DNA of 6,126 bases. It comes from Desulfobacteraceae bacterium. GTDB taxonomy: Bacteria > Desulfobacterota > Desulfobacteria > Desulfobacterales > JAUWMJ01. The stretch is from assembly GCA_030612225.1 (NCBI GenBank), contig JAUWOH010000205.1, positions 1 to 6,126 on the forward strand. Direction: 5' to 3'. Below are positions 1 through 6,126 of the stretch, piece after piece; positions within the stretch are counted from its first letter, which is position 1; each line of letters opens with the position of its first letter. The notes under the pieces were generated by a model. It ran no database searches. It was given only the letters and a program-made list of their open reading frames with translations, and was not told the origin of the DNA. A program made the position numbers and the translations under genes.

Positions 1-783
1 TTTGCCTCTGATGAAACACCTGAACTGATGCCCATGCCCATCATGTTTGCTCACAAGTTATGCAATCGTCTGGCCGTTGTTCGAAAAAATGGAGCCCTTG
101 ACTTTTTAAGACCTGACGGCAAATCCCAGGTAACCATCGAATATGAAAATGGTACGCCCAAACGAGTTGATGCTGTTATTATAGCTGCCCAGCATAAACC
201 GGATGTTACTTATGAAGAGTTAAAAGAGGCTATAATAGAAGAAGTTATAAAAAAGGTGATCCCTCAGGAAATGATTGATGGCGATACCCGTTATTTTATA
301 AATGCAACAGGAAAGTTTGTAATCGGCGGCCCCATGGGGGATTGTGGACTTACAGGCCGTAAAATTATAGTTGACACTTACGGTGGGCAGGGAAGCCATG
401 GAGGCGGATGCTTTTCAGGAAAAGACCCGTCAAAGGTGGACCGCAGTGCATCATATATGGGCAGGCATATTGCGAAAAACGTCGTTGCAGCCGGTCTTGC
501 AAAAAAATGCGAGGTGCAGGTTGCTTATGCTATCGGTGTACCGGAACCTGTCTCTGTGATGGTTGACCTTATGGGAACGGGCGCGATTCCAAAAAGTCGT
601 GTGAAAGAGATAATTAAAGAGGTCTTTGACTTAAGACCTGCTGCGATTATCGAATATCTTGACCTTTTAAGGCCAATTTACAGAAAAACTTCAGCTTACG
701 GTCATTTTGGTCGAAATGAGCCTGAGTTCACGTGGGAAAAGACCAACAAAGCCGATGTAATGAGAGAAAAGGCAGGACTGTAA
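1..783 (+). CDS. metK: S-adenosylmethionine synthetase (methionine adenosyltransferase), 5'-truncated by window edge
   Basis: Makes S-adenosylmethionine from L-methionine and ATP with release of phosphate and diphosphate; a cytosolic enzyme that is usually a homotetramer. The reading frame is open from base 1 (FASDETPELMPMPI), so the first in-frame ATG at 28 is internal and not the start. About 260 C-terminal codons are present, against a usual total near 390, so roughly the first 120-130 residues lie outside the window. Visible family signatures are GGPMGDCGLTGRK (nt 325-363), DTYGG just after it, and the glycine-rich phosphate-binding loop GGGCFSGKDPSKVDRS (from nt 400). In E. coli the loop reads GGGAFSGKDP, so this copy has Cys in place of Ala. 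The C-terminal AYGHFGR and FTWEKT motifs are intact before the TAA stop. ahcY follows on the same strand after 184 bp, matching the methyl-cycle link. The assignment is very secure. Confidence 0.97.
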   Translation, partial: FASDETPELMPMPIMFAHKLCNRLAVVRKNGALDFLRPDGKSQVTIEYENGTPKRVDAVIIAAQHKPDVTYEELKEAIIEEVIKKVIPQEMIDGDTRYFINATGKFVIGGPMGDCGLTGRKIIVDTYGGQGSHGGGCFSGKDPSKVDRSASYMGRHIAKNVVAAGLAKKCEVQVAYAIGVPEPVSVMVDLMGTGAIPKSRVKEIIKEVFDLRPAAIIEYLDLLRPIYRKTSAYGHFGRNEPEFTWEKTNKADVMREKAGL

Positions 784-920
784 GAGCCAATTTCAAAACG
801 TCCCCTTTCGAAGTCTGCGCTTATCTGTCCGATATCTGCGTCCCCGATGAGCGGGATCTGCGCTTCGCTCCGACAGGCTTGTCCGTCATACAGACGACTA
901 ATTCTGCTTGCAGCTGGACT

Positions 921-948
921 ATGAGCAATGAGCTATCAGCTATGAGCT
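921..948 (+). repeat. tandem heptamer repeat, 4 x ATGAGCT
   Basis: Four contiguous 7-bp units are seen directly: ATGAGCA (921-927), ATGAGCT (928-934), ATCAGCT (935-941) and ATGAGCT (942-948). Two units are identical and the other two differ by one base each. The array ends 5 bp before the AAGGAG of ahcY, so copy-number change here would alter the leader just upstream of the ribosome binding site. A 7-bp period is not a multiple of three, which argues against a coding origin. Confidence 0.85.
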
Positions 949-953
949 AATAA

Positions 954-959
954 AAGGAG
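954..959 (+). promoter_or_regulatory. ribosome binding site of ahcY
   Basis: AAGGAG lies 8 nt before the ATG at 968 and is a near-ideal Shine-Dalgarno sequence. It fixes the ahcY start, because the next in-frame ATG is 36 codons downstream and would remove conserved N-terminal sequence. Confidence 0.9.
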
Positions 960-967
960 AACAAAAA

Positions 968-2422
968 ATGACTTTACCAAAAATAAAAGAAGTTTCAAGC
1001 GGTTTTCTGGAAATCGATCCTTCACTTCCGTATAAAGTAGCTGATATTTCACAGGCGGATCTTGGTTTCAAAGAAATGGCCCTTGCAGAAAATGAAATGC
1101 CTGGGCTTATGGCGGTTCAGGAAAAATATAGTCCCGAAAAACCGTTCAAAGGAATGAAGGTTATGGGAAGTCTTCACATGACCATCCAGACTGCAATGCT
1201 TATCAAAACACTAAAAGAGCTTGGTGCAGATATTCGCTGGGCCACGTGTAATATCTTTTCAACACAGGACCACGCTGCCGCTGCAGTTGCAAAAGCAGGT
1301 CTGGCCGCTGTTTATGCCTGGAAAGGAGAAACCCTTGAGGAATTCTGGTGGTGTACGGAACAGGCTTTGACTTGGCCAGACGGCACCGGCCCGGATCTTA
1401 TTGTAGATGACGGTGGTGATGCTACTCTCTATGTTCACCAGGGAGCGGCTGTTGAAAAAGATCCGGCATTGCTCGATAAGGAATACGACAGCGTTGACAT
1501 GAAATGTCTTATAAAGCGCCTTAAAGTAAGTTACGAACGCGATCCAAAATTCTGGACTAATATTGCATCAAAAATTCGCGGTGTTTCAGAGGAGACCACC
1601 ACCGGCGTTCACAGGCTTTACCACCTGGCAAAGAGCGGGGAACTTCTCTTTCCTGCCATCAACGTGAATGACTCGGTAACAAAATCAAAGTTCGATAATC
1701 TTTATGGATGCCGGGAATCACTTGCTGACGGGCTTAAACGTGCTACGGATATTATGATTGCCGGTAAGGTAGTAGTGATATGCGGTTACGGTGATGTCGG
1801 AAAAGGGTGTGCCCAATCAATGCGGGGATTCGGCGCACGGGTTTTAATTACGGAAATTGATCCAATATGTGCTCTTCAGGCATCTATGGAGGGTTTTGAA
1901 GTAATAACCATGGAAGATGCGGCTCCCATAGGGGATATTTTTGTTACCGCAACAGGATGTTACCATGTGATAAACGGTAAACACATGGAAAAAATGAAAA
2001 ACGAAGCGATCATTTGCAATATCGGTCATTTTGACAATGAAATTGAGATGGCGTATCTGACCGACAATTCGGAATGTACAATAGAGACGATTAAACCCCA
2101 GGTAGACAGGTGGAGACTTAAATCAGGCCGCTCTCTGATCATTCTGGCGGAAGGCAGGCTGGTAAACCTGGGCTGTGCAACAGGGCACCCCAGTTTTGTT
2201 ATGAGTAACAGTTTCACCAATCAATGCCTGGCACAAATGCAGCTCGCAGCAAAGAAGCATGAACTAAAAGTTTACACGCTTCCCAAAGAACTGGATGAGG
2301 AAGTGGCCAGGCTGCATCTTGGCAAGCTTGGAGTAAAGCTTACAAAGCTGAATCAGTTTCAGGCAGATTATCTAGGGGTGCCTGTAAATGGGCCTTTTAA
2401 GCCGGATCATTACAGGTACTAA
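968..2422 (+). CDS. ahcY: adenosylhomocysteinase (S-adenosyl-L-homocysteine hydrolase)
   Basis: Reversibly hydrolyses S-adenosylhomocysteine to homocysteine and adenosine using tightly bound NAD, relieving product inhibition of SAM-dependent methyltransferases; cytosolic, normally tetrameric. At 484 aa it has the length of the longer bacterial form. Compared with the human enzyme it carries the usual insertion of about 40 residues (about 157-196) before GVSEETTTG. Residues aligning with the human catalytic set are present: H70 in SLHMT, D148 in VDDGGD, E209 in SEETTTG, K239 and D243 in TKSKFDN, and C248 in LYGC. The NAD-binding GYGDVGKG is at 273-280, followed by TEIDP. CNIGHFDNEIE (350-360) and the C-terminal KPDHYRY tail, which reaches the neighbouring subunit's NAD site, are intact. 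The start is set by AAGGAG 8 nt upstream. It lies 184 bp behind metK on the same strand, so shared transcription is likely but not shown. Nothing looks damaged or unusual. Confidence 0.98.
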   Translation: MTLPKIKEVSSGFLEIDPSLPYKVADISQADLGFKEMALAENEMPGLMAVQEKYSPEKPFKGMKVMGSLHMTIQTAMLIKTLKELGADIRWATCNIFSTQDHAAAAVAKAGLAAVYAWKGETLEEFWWCTEQALTWPDGTGPDLIVDDGGDATLYVHQGAAVEKDPALLDKEYDSVDMKCLIKRLKVSYERDPKFWTNIASKIRGVSEETTTGVHRLYHLAKSGELLFPAINVNDSVTKSKFDNLYGCRESLADGLKRATDIMIAGKVVVICGYGDVGKGCAQSMRGFGARVLITEIDPICALQASMEGFEVITMEDAAPIGDIFVTATGCYHVINGKHMEKMKNEAIICNIGHFDNEIEMAYLTDNSECTIETIKPQVDRWRLKSGRSLIILAEGRLVNLGCATGHPSFVMSNSFTNQCLAQMQLAAKKHELKVYTLPKELDEEVARLHLGKLGVKLTKLNQFQADYLGVPVNGPFKPDHYRY

Positions 2423-2491
2423 TCTTACAACGACATTTATCGTTAACCATAATGCGTCTTTTAAACTTGTTTGTTGGCTGCTTTTGTGAGT

Positions 2492-2574
2492 GTTCCGGGT
2501 TACGAGTTGCGGGTTTAAAATACAGATGAATGTTCGGATTAATAACACGAAACGCGCAACCCGTAACCCGCAAC
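2492..2574. repeat. 25-bp imperfect inverted repeat built of heptamers, between convergent genes
   Basis: The arms 2492-2516 and 2550-2574 are reverse complements at 22 of 25 positions, with a 33-nt loop. Each arm is a run of 7-bp units. On the plus strand the left arm reads GTTCCGG, GTTACGA, GTTGCGG, GTTT. On the minus strand the right arm reads GTTGCGG, GTTACGG, GTTGCGC, GTTTCGT. It occupies the 214-bp gap between the ahcY stop and the stop of the opposing gene, so its RNA could fold in transcripts from either side and might help end them. No T-rich tract follows either arm, so it is not a standard intrinsic terminator. Apart from a weak AACGA/TCGTT hairpin at 2429-2444, the rest of the gap shows nothing recognisable. 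Confidence 0.8.
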
Positions 2575-2636
2575 AATGCCGCATGACACAAAAAAGAAAC
2601 TGCTGCCAACTAAAGCTGGTAAGCTACGTTGTCGGG

Positions 2637-3515
2637 TTAATCCAAGACGATTATTACCTTGCACTTTTTAAGAAATGCAAGATGCTCGGACGAACTTCTA
2701 AGGATGGAAGCATCTGCGTTACTGATTATAATATCGGAATTTCCAGGGCCTGTGGTTCTTAATCCCTTGACTGACAATGGATGATTGCCCACCCTGGAAT
2801 TTTTCTTTGCGGCATTAAGATCTTTTAGATAACCACTCATACCTTTTTGTACGGCAAATTCCCGGCTGGCAAATGCTGAGCCATAAACCTCCTTGCCATC
2901 TTCATCCAGCAGCCTGAGCGCCATGGCGGGATTTACTGCTATGCCCGTAGTATCAACCACCAGACCTGTGTAATTTTTTAAATCGGAAGTCTTGGATGGT
3001 TGCGAGGAAGAATTGTTCCCCCCGACGGCAATCTGTTTAATTGATTCTATCTGCTTTATTTCCTCAGGAAGAAAAAGCTGGGCAAAACCTCCATATAAAC
3101 TCAGTTGCAAATAAACCTCAACGGTTCCATCCGACATATATTTTCTCATTGTCTCATTTTCACGGGCTTTATAAATTATCTCTTCGAGTTGTTTTGCGAC
3201 TGAATCATTTATCGTTGCATAATTTCTTGCCTTTTTTATTGAATCGATTCTGACATTTTGTATAATTTTCAGCATGTTGTGTCTGGCGTTATTCTTTGAA
3301 TCCGACAGGATTTTCATGTTTGAAACAGATGCATTGCCGGAACTCTTTTTTAAAGGAGTTCCGACACCTTTTGCCTGAATAATTCCTGTTGTCCAGTTAA
3401 TATGACCGTTTTGTGTATATTCTATTGCTTCGTTGCTTTTTTTACAGAATCCATACGAGGCAAAGCAGACAAATAGAAAGGAAAACAATATTGTGAAAAC
3501 AGACGAATTTTTCAT
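2637..3515 (-). CDS. exported LPP20-like protein of unknown function
   Basis: I cannot assign a function. The 292-aa product starts with a typical signal peptide: Lys at position 2, a hydrophobic stretch at about 6-20, and possible cleavage around 20-25. Cys24 follows YGF, a poor lipobox, so signal peptidase I processing seems likelier than lipidation. Residues about 35-150 (INWTTGIIQAKGVGTP, then a helical stretch, then YMSDGTVEVYLQLSLYGG) look like the LPP20/FlgT-type fold of many envelope proteins that begin with a 'W..G.I.A.G.G' strand. A Ser-rich, low-complexity linker at about 160-178 leads to a second region, about 181-292 (YTGLVVDTTG, LLDEDGKEVYGS, REFAVQKGMSGY, TTGPGNSDIIISNADA, CKVIIVLD), which ends in a hydrophobic strand. 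Only a weak AGTGA precedes the ATG, but the next Met, at residue 67, would lose the signal peptide. The gene stands alone, converging on ahcY and 494 bp behind the aldolase gene. A role in the periplasm or outer envelope is inferred from the signal peptide only. Confidence 0.85.
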   Translation of the reverse strand: MKNSSVFTILFSFLFVCFASYGFCKKSNEAIEYTQNGHINWTTGIIQAKGVGTPLKKSSGNASVSNMKILSDSKNNARHNMLKIIQNVRIDSIKKARNYATINDSVAKQLEEIIYKARENETMRKYMSDGTVEVYLQLSLYGGFAQLFLPEEIKQIESIKQIAVGGNNSSSQPSKTSDLKNYTGLVVDTTGIAVNPAMALRLLDEDGKEVYGSAFASREFAVQKGMSGYLKDLNAAKKNSRVGNHPLSVKGLRTTGPGNSDIIISNADASILRSSSEHLAFLKKCKVIIVLD

Positions 3516-3595
3516 AATTTCACTATTTGATAGTTTCGCAAGAAGTCAAATTCATCAGGTTTTAGGAGTTAAGTTTTCTGAGTTTGTTTTGAACC

Positions 3596-3630
3596 GCAGA
3601 ATATCTGCCTGTGCGTTGCACGCAGACAGG
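3596..3630. repeat. pair of small adjacent hairpins
   Basis: GCAGA-ATA-TCTGC (3596-3608) is a perfect 5-bp stem with a 3-nt loop. It abuts and shares C3608 with a second hairpin at 3608-3630, in which CCTGTGCGT pairs across TGC with ACGCA and, after a 2-nt bulge, CAGG. The second hairpin runs directly into the left arm of the heptamer inverted repeat, so the hairpins probably form part of one composite element. Confidence 0.6.
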
Positions 3631-3780
3631 TCGAACAAGGAATAATGAATGTCGAAGTAAGGTATTATTTCAATTTTAATATTTAAAAGATAGCTTGCCG
3701 GGGCATAGCCGTAGGCGACGCCTGGAGCGTAGCGATTTAACACTTCGTCATTCGAAATTCCTTGTTCGATATTCGACCTG
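3627..3780. repeat. heptamer-built inverted repeat (TTCGNNN family), 154 bp
   Basis: The left arm (from 3627, CAGGTCGAA) and right arm (ending at 3780, TTCGACCTG) are imperfect reverse complements. On the minus strand the left arm reads TTCGACA, TTCATTA, TTCCTTG, TTCGACC (3656 down to 3629). On the plus strand the right arm reads TTCGTCA, TTCGAAA, TTCCTTG, TTCGATA, TTCGACC (3744-3778). The right arm therefore has exactly one extra unit, TTCGATA (3765-3771); allowing for that 7-nt gap the arms align throughout. The interior (about 3663-3740) contains a GC-rich part with small stems such as GGC-ATA-GCC (3702-3710) and GGC-GAC-GCC (3714-3722). It encodes nothing convincing and looks like a dispersed intergenic repeat. 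Confidence 0.8.
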
Positions 3781-3877
3781 CCCGCCAATGCATTTTGTAT
3801 GAATTACTTTGAGCGCCCTATGCTATGATAATAGAATGAATAAGTACCAACACCCATAAAGGGCTATGGCAGGCGGG
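3777..3877. repeat. 101-bp segment with imperfect 11-bp terminal inverted repeats
   Basis: CCTGCCCGCCA (3777-3787) and TGGCAGGCGGG (3867-3877) are reverse complements at 9 of 11 positions, or 10 of 11 if a G-T pair is allowed. Inside, GCCCT (3815-3819) can pair with AGGGC (3860-3864), giving a nested stem. The left end overlaps the last bases of the heptamer inverted repeat. It could be a miniature non-autonomous element or an extended palindromic unit. No clear target-site duplication flanks it and no transposase is present. Confidence 0.4.
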
Positions 3878-4009
3878 TATTCAAATGGTTGTATCTCGTA
3901 TTTGCAATATTTTTAAAAAATCTAAATTATAACCGCTTGATATAATTGGTATGTTAATATTAGTTACAGTACAACGAAGCGGAATATTATAGCTTTTTGC
4001 GAACAGTGT

Positions 4010-6121
4010 TCACCGTGGAAAGGCTGCAGGAATTCCTCCGTCCACGGGGAGTGATGCGCCGGTAGTTGGGGTTTGGTTCGTGGCAAAAAAAACAACTGCA
4101 TTGCCGACATGCTCGGCCAGTACACTCGCCTTCAGCAGATTTCTGTTGCGATAGTACTCTTTTAACCCCTGGCAGTCAAGCCCTCGACACTTCATTCTGT
4201 CCGGCCCTATAAGATCCCAAAGTTTGGAAGATATTTCTTCATCTCCAAATACAGCGTCAGGATTGATCATATTGACCCGGACCCCAAGTTCTGCAAGTTC
4301 CAGCGCTGCAATTTTTGAGATTTGATGGGCGCCGGCTTTTGAAGCGCTGTAAGCACCGAAAGCAGCGCCCGGATCAAAAACATTTTTTGAGCTGATCACA
4401 ACGATATTTCCCCCTGTTCCCTGTCTTTTAAAAACAGGGATAGAAGCTTTTATGGTGTTGAAAGTTCCCTTTAGATTGACGGCAATAACCTGATCGAATT
4501 TATCCTGGTCAAGATCTTCAATTGTCGCTACATGAGCTGTGCCTGCGTTGGGTATAACAATATCGATTCCTCCGAGTCTGAGGCTGATTTTTTCAAAGGC
4601 CTTTTCCACGGAAGAATGATTCGTAACGTCGAAAACGATAATCTCCACCTGGCTTTCGCTGTATTTCTCAACCAGGATTGATCGAGCTTTCTGCAAACGG
4701 GGTTCGTCAATATCGGATAGTACCACGACGGCACCGGTGGCCAGCAAACGATCAGCAATACCGAACCCAATTGCACCACCTCCACCCGTAATCACAGCAA
4801 CCTGTCCCTGGAGCAGGGGGGAGAAAGAGGATAAGCGTAATTTCTTCTGCTGCAGGTTCCAGTATTCCATGTCAAAAATATGAGAATCAGAAATGGGGGT
4901 ATACTCACCAAGTACGCCGGCATTGAGTTTAGCACGGACTGTATGCTCAGCGATATCAGCTGCTATTCGGGCATCTTTGCGGGTAAACCCGAGGCTAATC
5001 AATCCCAATCCTGCAATAAGGAAAACACGCGGATAAGGGTCAAGCTCTTTTCGATCAAGGCCTTTGTCTTTTTGCTGCTTATGAAAATAGTGGTGATAAT
5101 CCTGTTTGAAGCTTTCCACGTTTCGCTTTATTATATCTTTAAGATCATTGTCATTATCCGGAACAGACTCAATATATACCATCTTGTTTTTAGTACGAAT
5201 TGCATGATCAGGGGTAAGAACGCCTGAAGCGCAAAAGGTCTGGGCTTCCCTGGAAAGAGAAATTTTTAGCAAATCAGGTTCATTTCTGATTTCAACGTAA
5301 AATCGACGCAGGCTTTCGTTAGAGGCTTTATGGGCGCACACACCGCGCACCGTTTGAGCGACTCGGGCAGTTGCGGCTTCCGTATTTTCAAAAAATGTAA
5401 TATCAGTGCGGGGGGTCATCAAAATTTTGCCCCTTAGTTCCTTTTTAATAAACAATTCCGCTTTGTTGACATAATCGATCATTCTTTCATAGGACGTCCG
5501 GGCACCCTCGCCAAAAGTGAAAATCCCGTGATTTAAAATGACAATTGCCTCTATATCAGTATCTTTTTCATATTGGGAAACAACTTCTTTTGCCAGAGGA
5601 AGACCGGACATGGTATAAGGAAGAACAGCAACTTTTGACCCAAGAGCTTTTTTTATCAGGGATCTTCCATGCTTTAAGTTGGTTAAAATAAGCACGCTAT
5701 CGGCGTGAGTGTGGTCAATATATTTATGTGGGAGAAAAGCGTGAAGAAGCGCTTCAACAGAGGGGGTTGGCGACGACGATTCAACCTTTCGAATTTCCAG
5801 CTGGTTTTCCATCTCTTCGTCTGAGAGGCTATTCAGATTTCGGAGCTTTCGAAGAAAAGAGAGGTCCAACCGGGAAAACCCTTCCGGTTCAATGGATGCC
5901 AGATCAACACCACTCCCCTTGACGTAAAGGATTTTCTGATTTTCTTCAAAAACATTTTTTTGGGTTAATTTGACCGAAGTGTTGCCACCACCGTGAAGTA
6001 CTAAATCAGGATTTCTGCCAATCAGGTGAGAAGTGTAAATCCGAAGTGCCAATTCTTCGGGAATGTCGGGATAATGTTCGACAAATTCTTTGGCAGCAGT
6101 TTCATTAAAGGCGCTTATCAC
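4010..6121 (-). CDS. bifunctional class II aldolase / short-chain dehydrogenase (rhamnulose-1-phosphate aldolase/alcohol dehydrogenase type)
   Basis: A two-domain fusion resembling the rhamnulose-1-phosphate aldolase/alcohol dehydrogenase family. Family members such as B. subtilis RhaEW split rhamnulose-1-phosphate into DHAP and L-lactaldehyde and oxidise the lactaldehyde. The N-terminal part (about 15-400) is a class II aldolase/adducin domain with HGGGNTS (43-49), probable metal ligands H137 and H139 in DHTHAD, and H198 in LNHG. From about 438 a Rossmann short-chain dehydrogenase follows: TGGGGAIG (445-452), D470 at the end of the second strand (favouring NAD over NADP), NAG (525-527), Ser577/578, and catalytic Y591 and K595 in YSASK; it ends in VDGG. 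The earliest start inside the window is GTG at 6121-6119. Only 5 bases lie upstream, no ribosome binding site is visible and the frame stays open, so the true start may be outside. The 703 codons fit the family length (about 680-700). No rhamnose kinase, isomerase or transporter is visible, so the substrate remains open. Confidence 0.9.
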   Translation of the reverse strand: MISAFNETAAKEFVEHYPDIPEELALRIYTSHLIGRNPDLVLHGGGNTSVKLTQKNVFEENQKILYVKGSGVDLASIEPEGFSRLDLSFLRKLRNLNSLSDEEMENQLEIRKVESSSPTPSVEALLHAFLPHKYIDHTHADSVLILTNLKHGRSLIKKALGSKVAVLPYTMSGLPLAKEVVSQYEKDTDIEAIVILNHGIFTFGEGARTSYERMIDYVNKAELFIKKELRGKILMTPRTDITFFENTEAATARVAQTVRGVCAHKASNESLRRFYVEIRNEPDLLKISLSREAQTFCASGVLTPDHAIRTKNKMVYIESVPDNDNDLKDIIKRNVESFKQDYHHYFHKQQKDKGLDRKELDPYPRVFLIAGLGLISLGFTRKDARIAADIAEHTVRAKLNAGVLGEYTPISDSHIFDMEYWNLQQKKLRLSSFSPLLQGQVAVITGGGGAIGFGIADRLLATGAVVVLSDIDEPRLQKARSILVEKYSESQVEIIVFDVTNHSSVEKAFEKISLRLGGIDIVIPNAGTAHVATIEDLDQDKFDQVIAVNLKGTFNTIKASIPVFKRQGTGGNIVVISSKNVFDPGAAFGAYSASKAGAHQISKIAALELAELGVRVNMINPDAVFGDEEISSKLWDLIGPDRMKCRGLDCQGLKEYYRNRNLLKASVLAEHVGNAVVFFATNQTPTTGASLPVDGGIPAAFPR

Positions 6122-6126
6122 AGTTT

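Larger units (their letters stand above)
784..967 (+). other. metK-ahcY spacer with possible structured leader
   Basis: This 184-bp spacer contains no convincing gene. TCTGCG occurs three times at near-regular spacing (814-819, 835-840, 857-862). CTGTC (825-829) can pair with GACAG (872-876), enclosing two small hairpins: CCCG/CGGG (843-846 with 852-855) and GCG/CGC (860-862 with 866-868). A further CGTC/GACG hairpin is possible at 884-896. The fold could belong to a leader RNA that regulates ahcY, or it could be a dispersed palindromic repeat. I could not match it convincingly to the SAH riboswitch often found before ahcY. No clear sigma70 promoter is evident, so read-through from metK is plausible. 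The heptamer array and ribosome binding site at the 3' end are listed separately. Confidence 0.35.
3516..4009. other. 494-bp repeat-rich spacer between two minus-strand genes
   Basis: No credible gene lies here. Bases 3516-3595 form the upstream region of the exported-protein gene; a TTGACT resembling a -35 box (minus strand, 3544-3549) has no -10 at a suitable distance. Bases 3596-3877 are a chain of hairpins and inverted repeats, listed separately. Bases 3878-4009 are AT-rich and hold a TATAAT hexamer on each strand without a matching -35 box, plus a short CCGCTT/AAGCGG inverted repeat (3933-3938 with 3977-3982). A perfect GAACA-G-TGTTC palindrome (4001-4011) overlaps the stop codon of the aldolase gene. 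No T-rich tract follows it on the minus strand, so a terminator is not supported. Confidence 0.6.

Noticed and set aside
732..950. 72-codon plus-strand open frame overlapping the metK end and the spacer
   Set aside because: It starts inside metK in another frame and runs through the heptamer array; no protein-like conservation or domain is visible.
784..967. Clear SAH riboswitch upstream of ahcY
   Set aside because: Short stretches look superficially similar, but I could not line up the conserved core and its pairings, so only a possible structured leader is reported.
2429..2444. Intrinsic terminator just after ahcY
   Set aside because: The AACGA/TCGTT stem is only 5 bp, AT-rich, and lacks a following T-run.
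2372..2762. Several 70-90 codon open frames on both strands around the ahcY end and the convergent gap
   Set aside because: They overlap ahcY, the exported-protein gene and the GTTRCGG hairpin, and overlap one another. Their content follows the heptamer repeat, and none shows a domain.
3516..3560. Promoter for the exported-protein gene (TTGACT at 3549-3544, minus strand)
   Set aside because: No acceptable -10 hexamer occurs 15-19 nt downstream, and a start site there would leave almost no leader.
3555..3788. 77-codon minus-strand open frame
   Set aside because: It lies almost wholly inside the inverted repeat and hairpins, shows no recognisable domain, and its sequence is explained by the repeat units.
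4001..4011. GAACAGTGTTC palindrome as a LexA-type operator
   Set aside because: Its 3-nt spacer does not fit the 4-nt spacer of the GAAC/GTTC LexA box, and it overlaps a stop codon instead of a promoter.
4880..5227. 115-codon plus-strand open frame
   Set aside because: It is antisense to the aldolase domain, whose motifs are intact; the hydrophobic stretch is a by-product of the opposite-strand codons.

Overview
The window carries four protein-coding genes in two opposed pairs, separated by non-coding spacers rich in repeats. The moderate GC content, the metK-ahcY arrangement, the envelope protein of the LPP20-like type, the class II aldolase/short-chain dehydrogenase fusion and the heptamer-built repeats together suggest a deltaproteobacterium, perhaps in the Desulfobacterales. 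This is inference from gene style; there is no rRNA or other marker to confirm it.

Left part, plus strand: the 3' two thirds of metK (S-adenosylmethionine synthetase, cut by the window edge) is followed after 184 bp by a complete ahcY (S-adenosylhomocysteine hydrolase, 484 aa). They act at two points of the activated-methyl cycle. MetK makes SAM from methionine and ATP; AhcY removes the SAH left after methyl transfer, giving homocysteine and adenosine. The spacer holds a potentially structured segment, four tandem copies of a 7-bp unit, and a good ribosome binding site for ahcY.

Right part, minus strand: a 703-codon aldolase/dehydrogenase fusion (from at least 6121 down to 4010) is followed after 494 bp by a 292-aa exported protein of unknown function (3515 to 2637). 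That gene converges on ahcY, with 214 bp between the two stops.

The most distinctive non-coding signal is that all three spacers contain tandem 7-bp repeats of different sequence: ATGAGCT before ahcY, GTTRCGG between the convergent genes, and TTCGNNN in the 494-bp spacer. In the last two, heptamer arrays face each other and form long imperfect inverted repeats. I see no tRNA, rRNA, CRISPR array, transposase or defence system, and nothing here that I would call a new multi-gene system.
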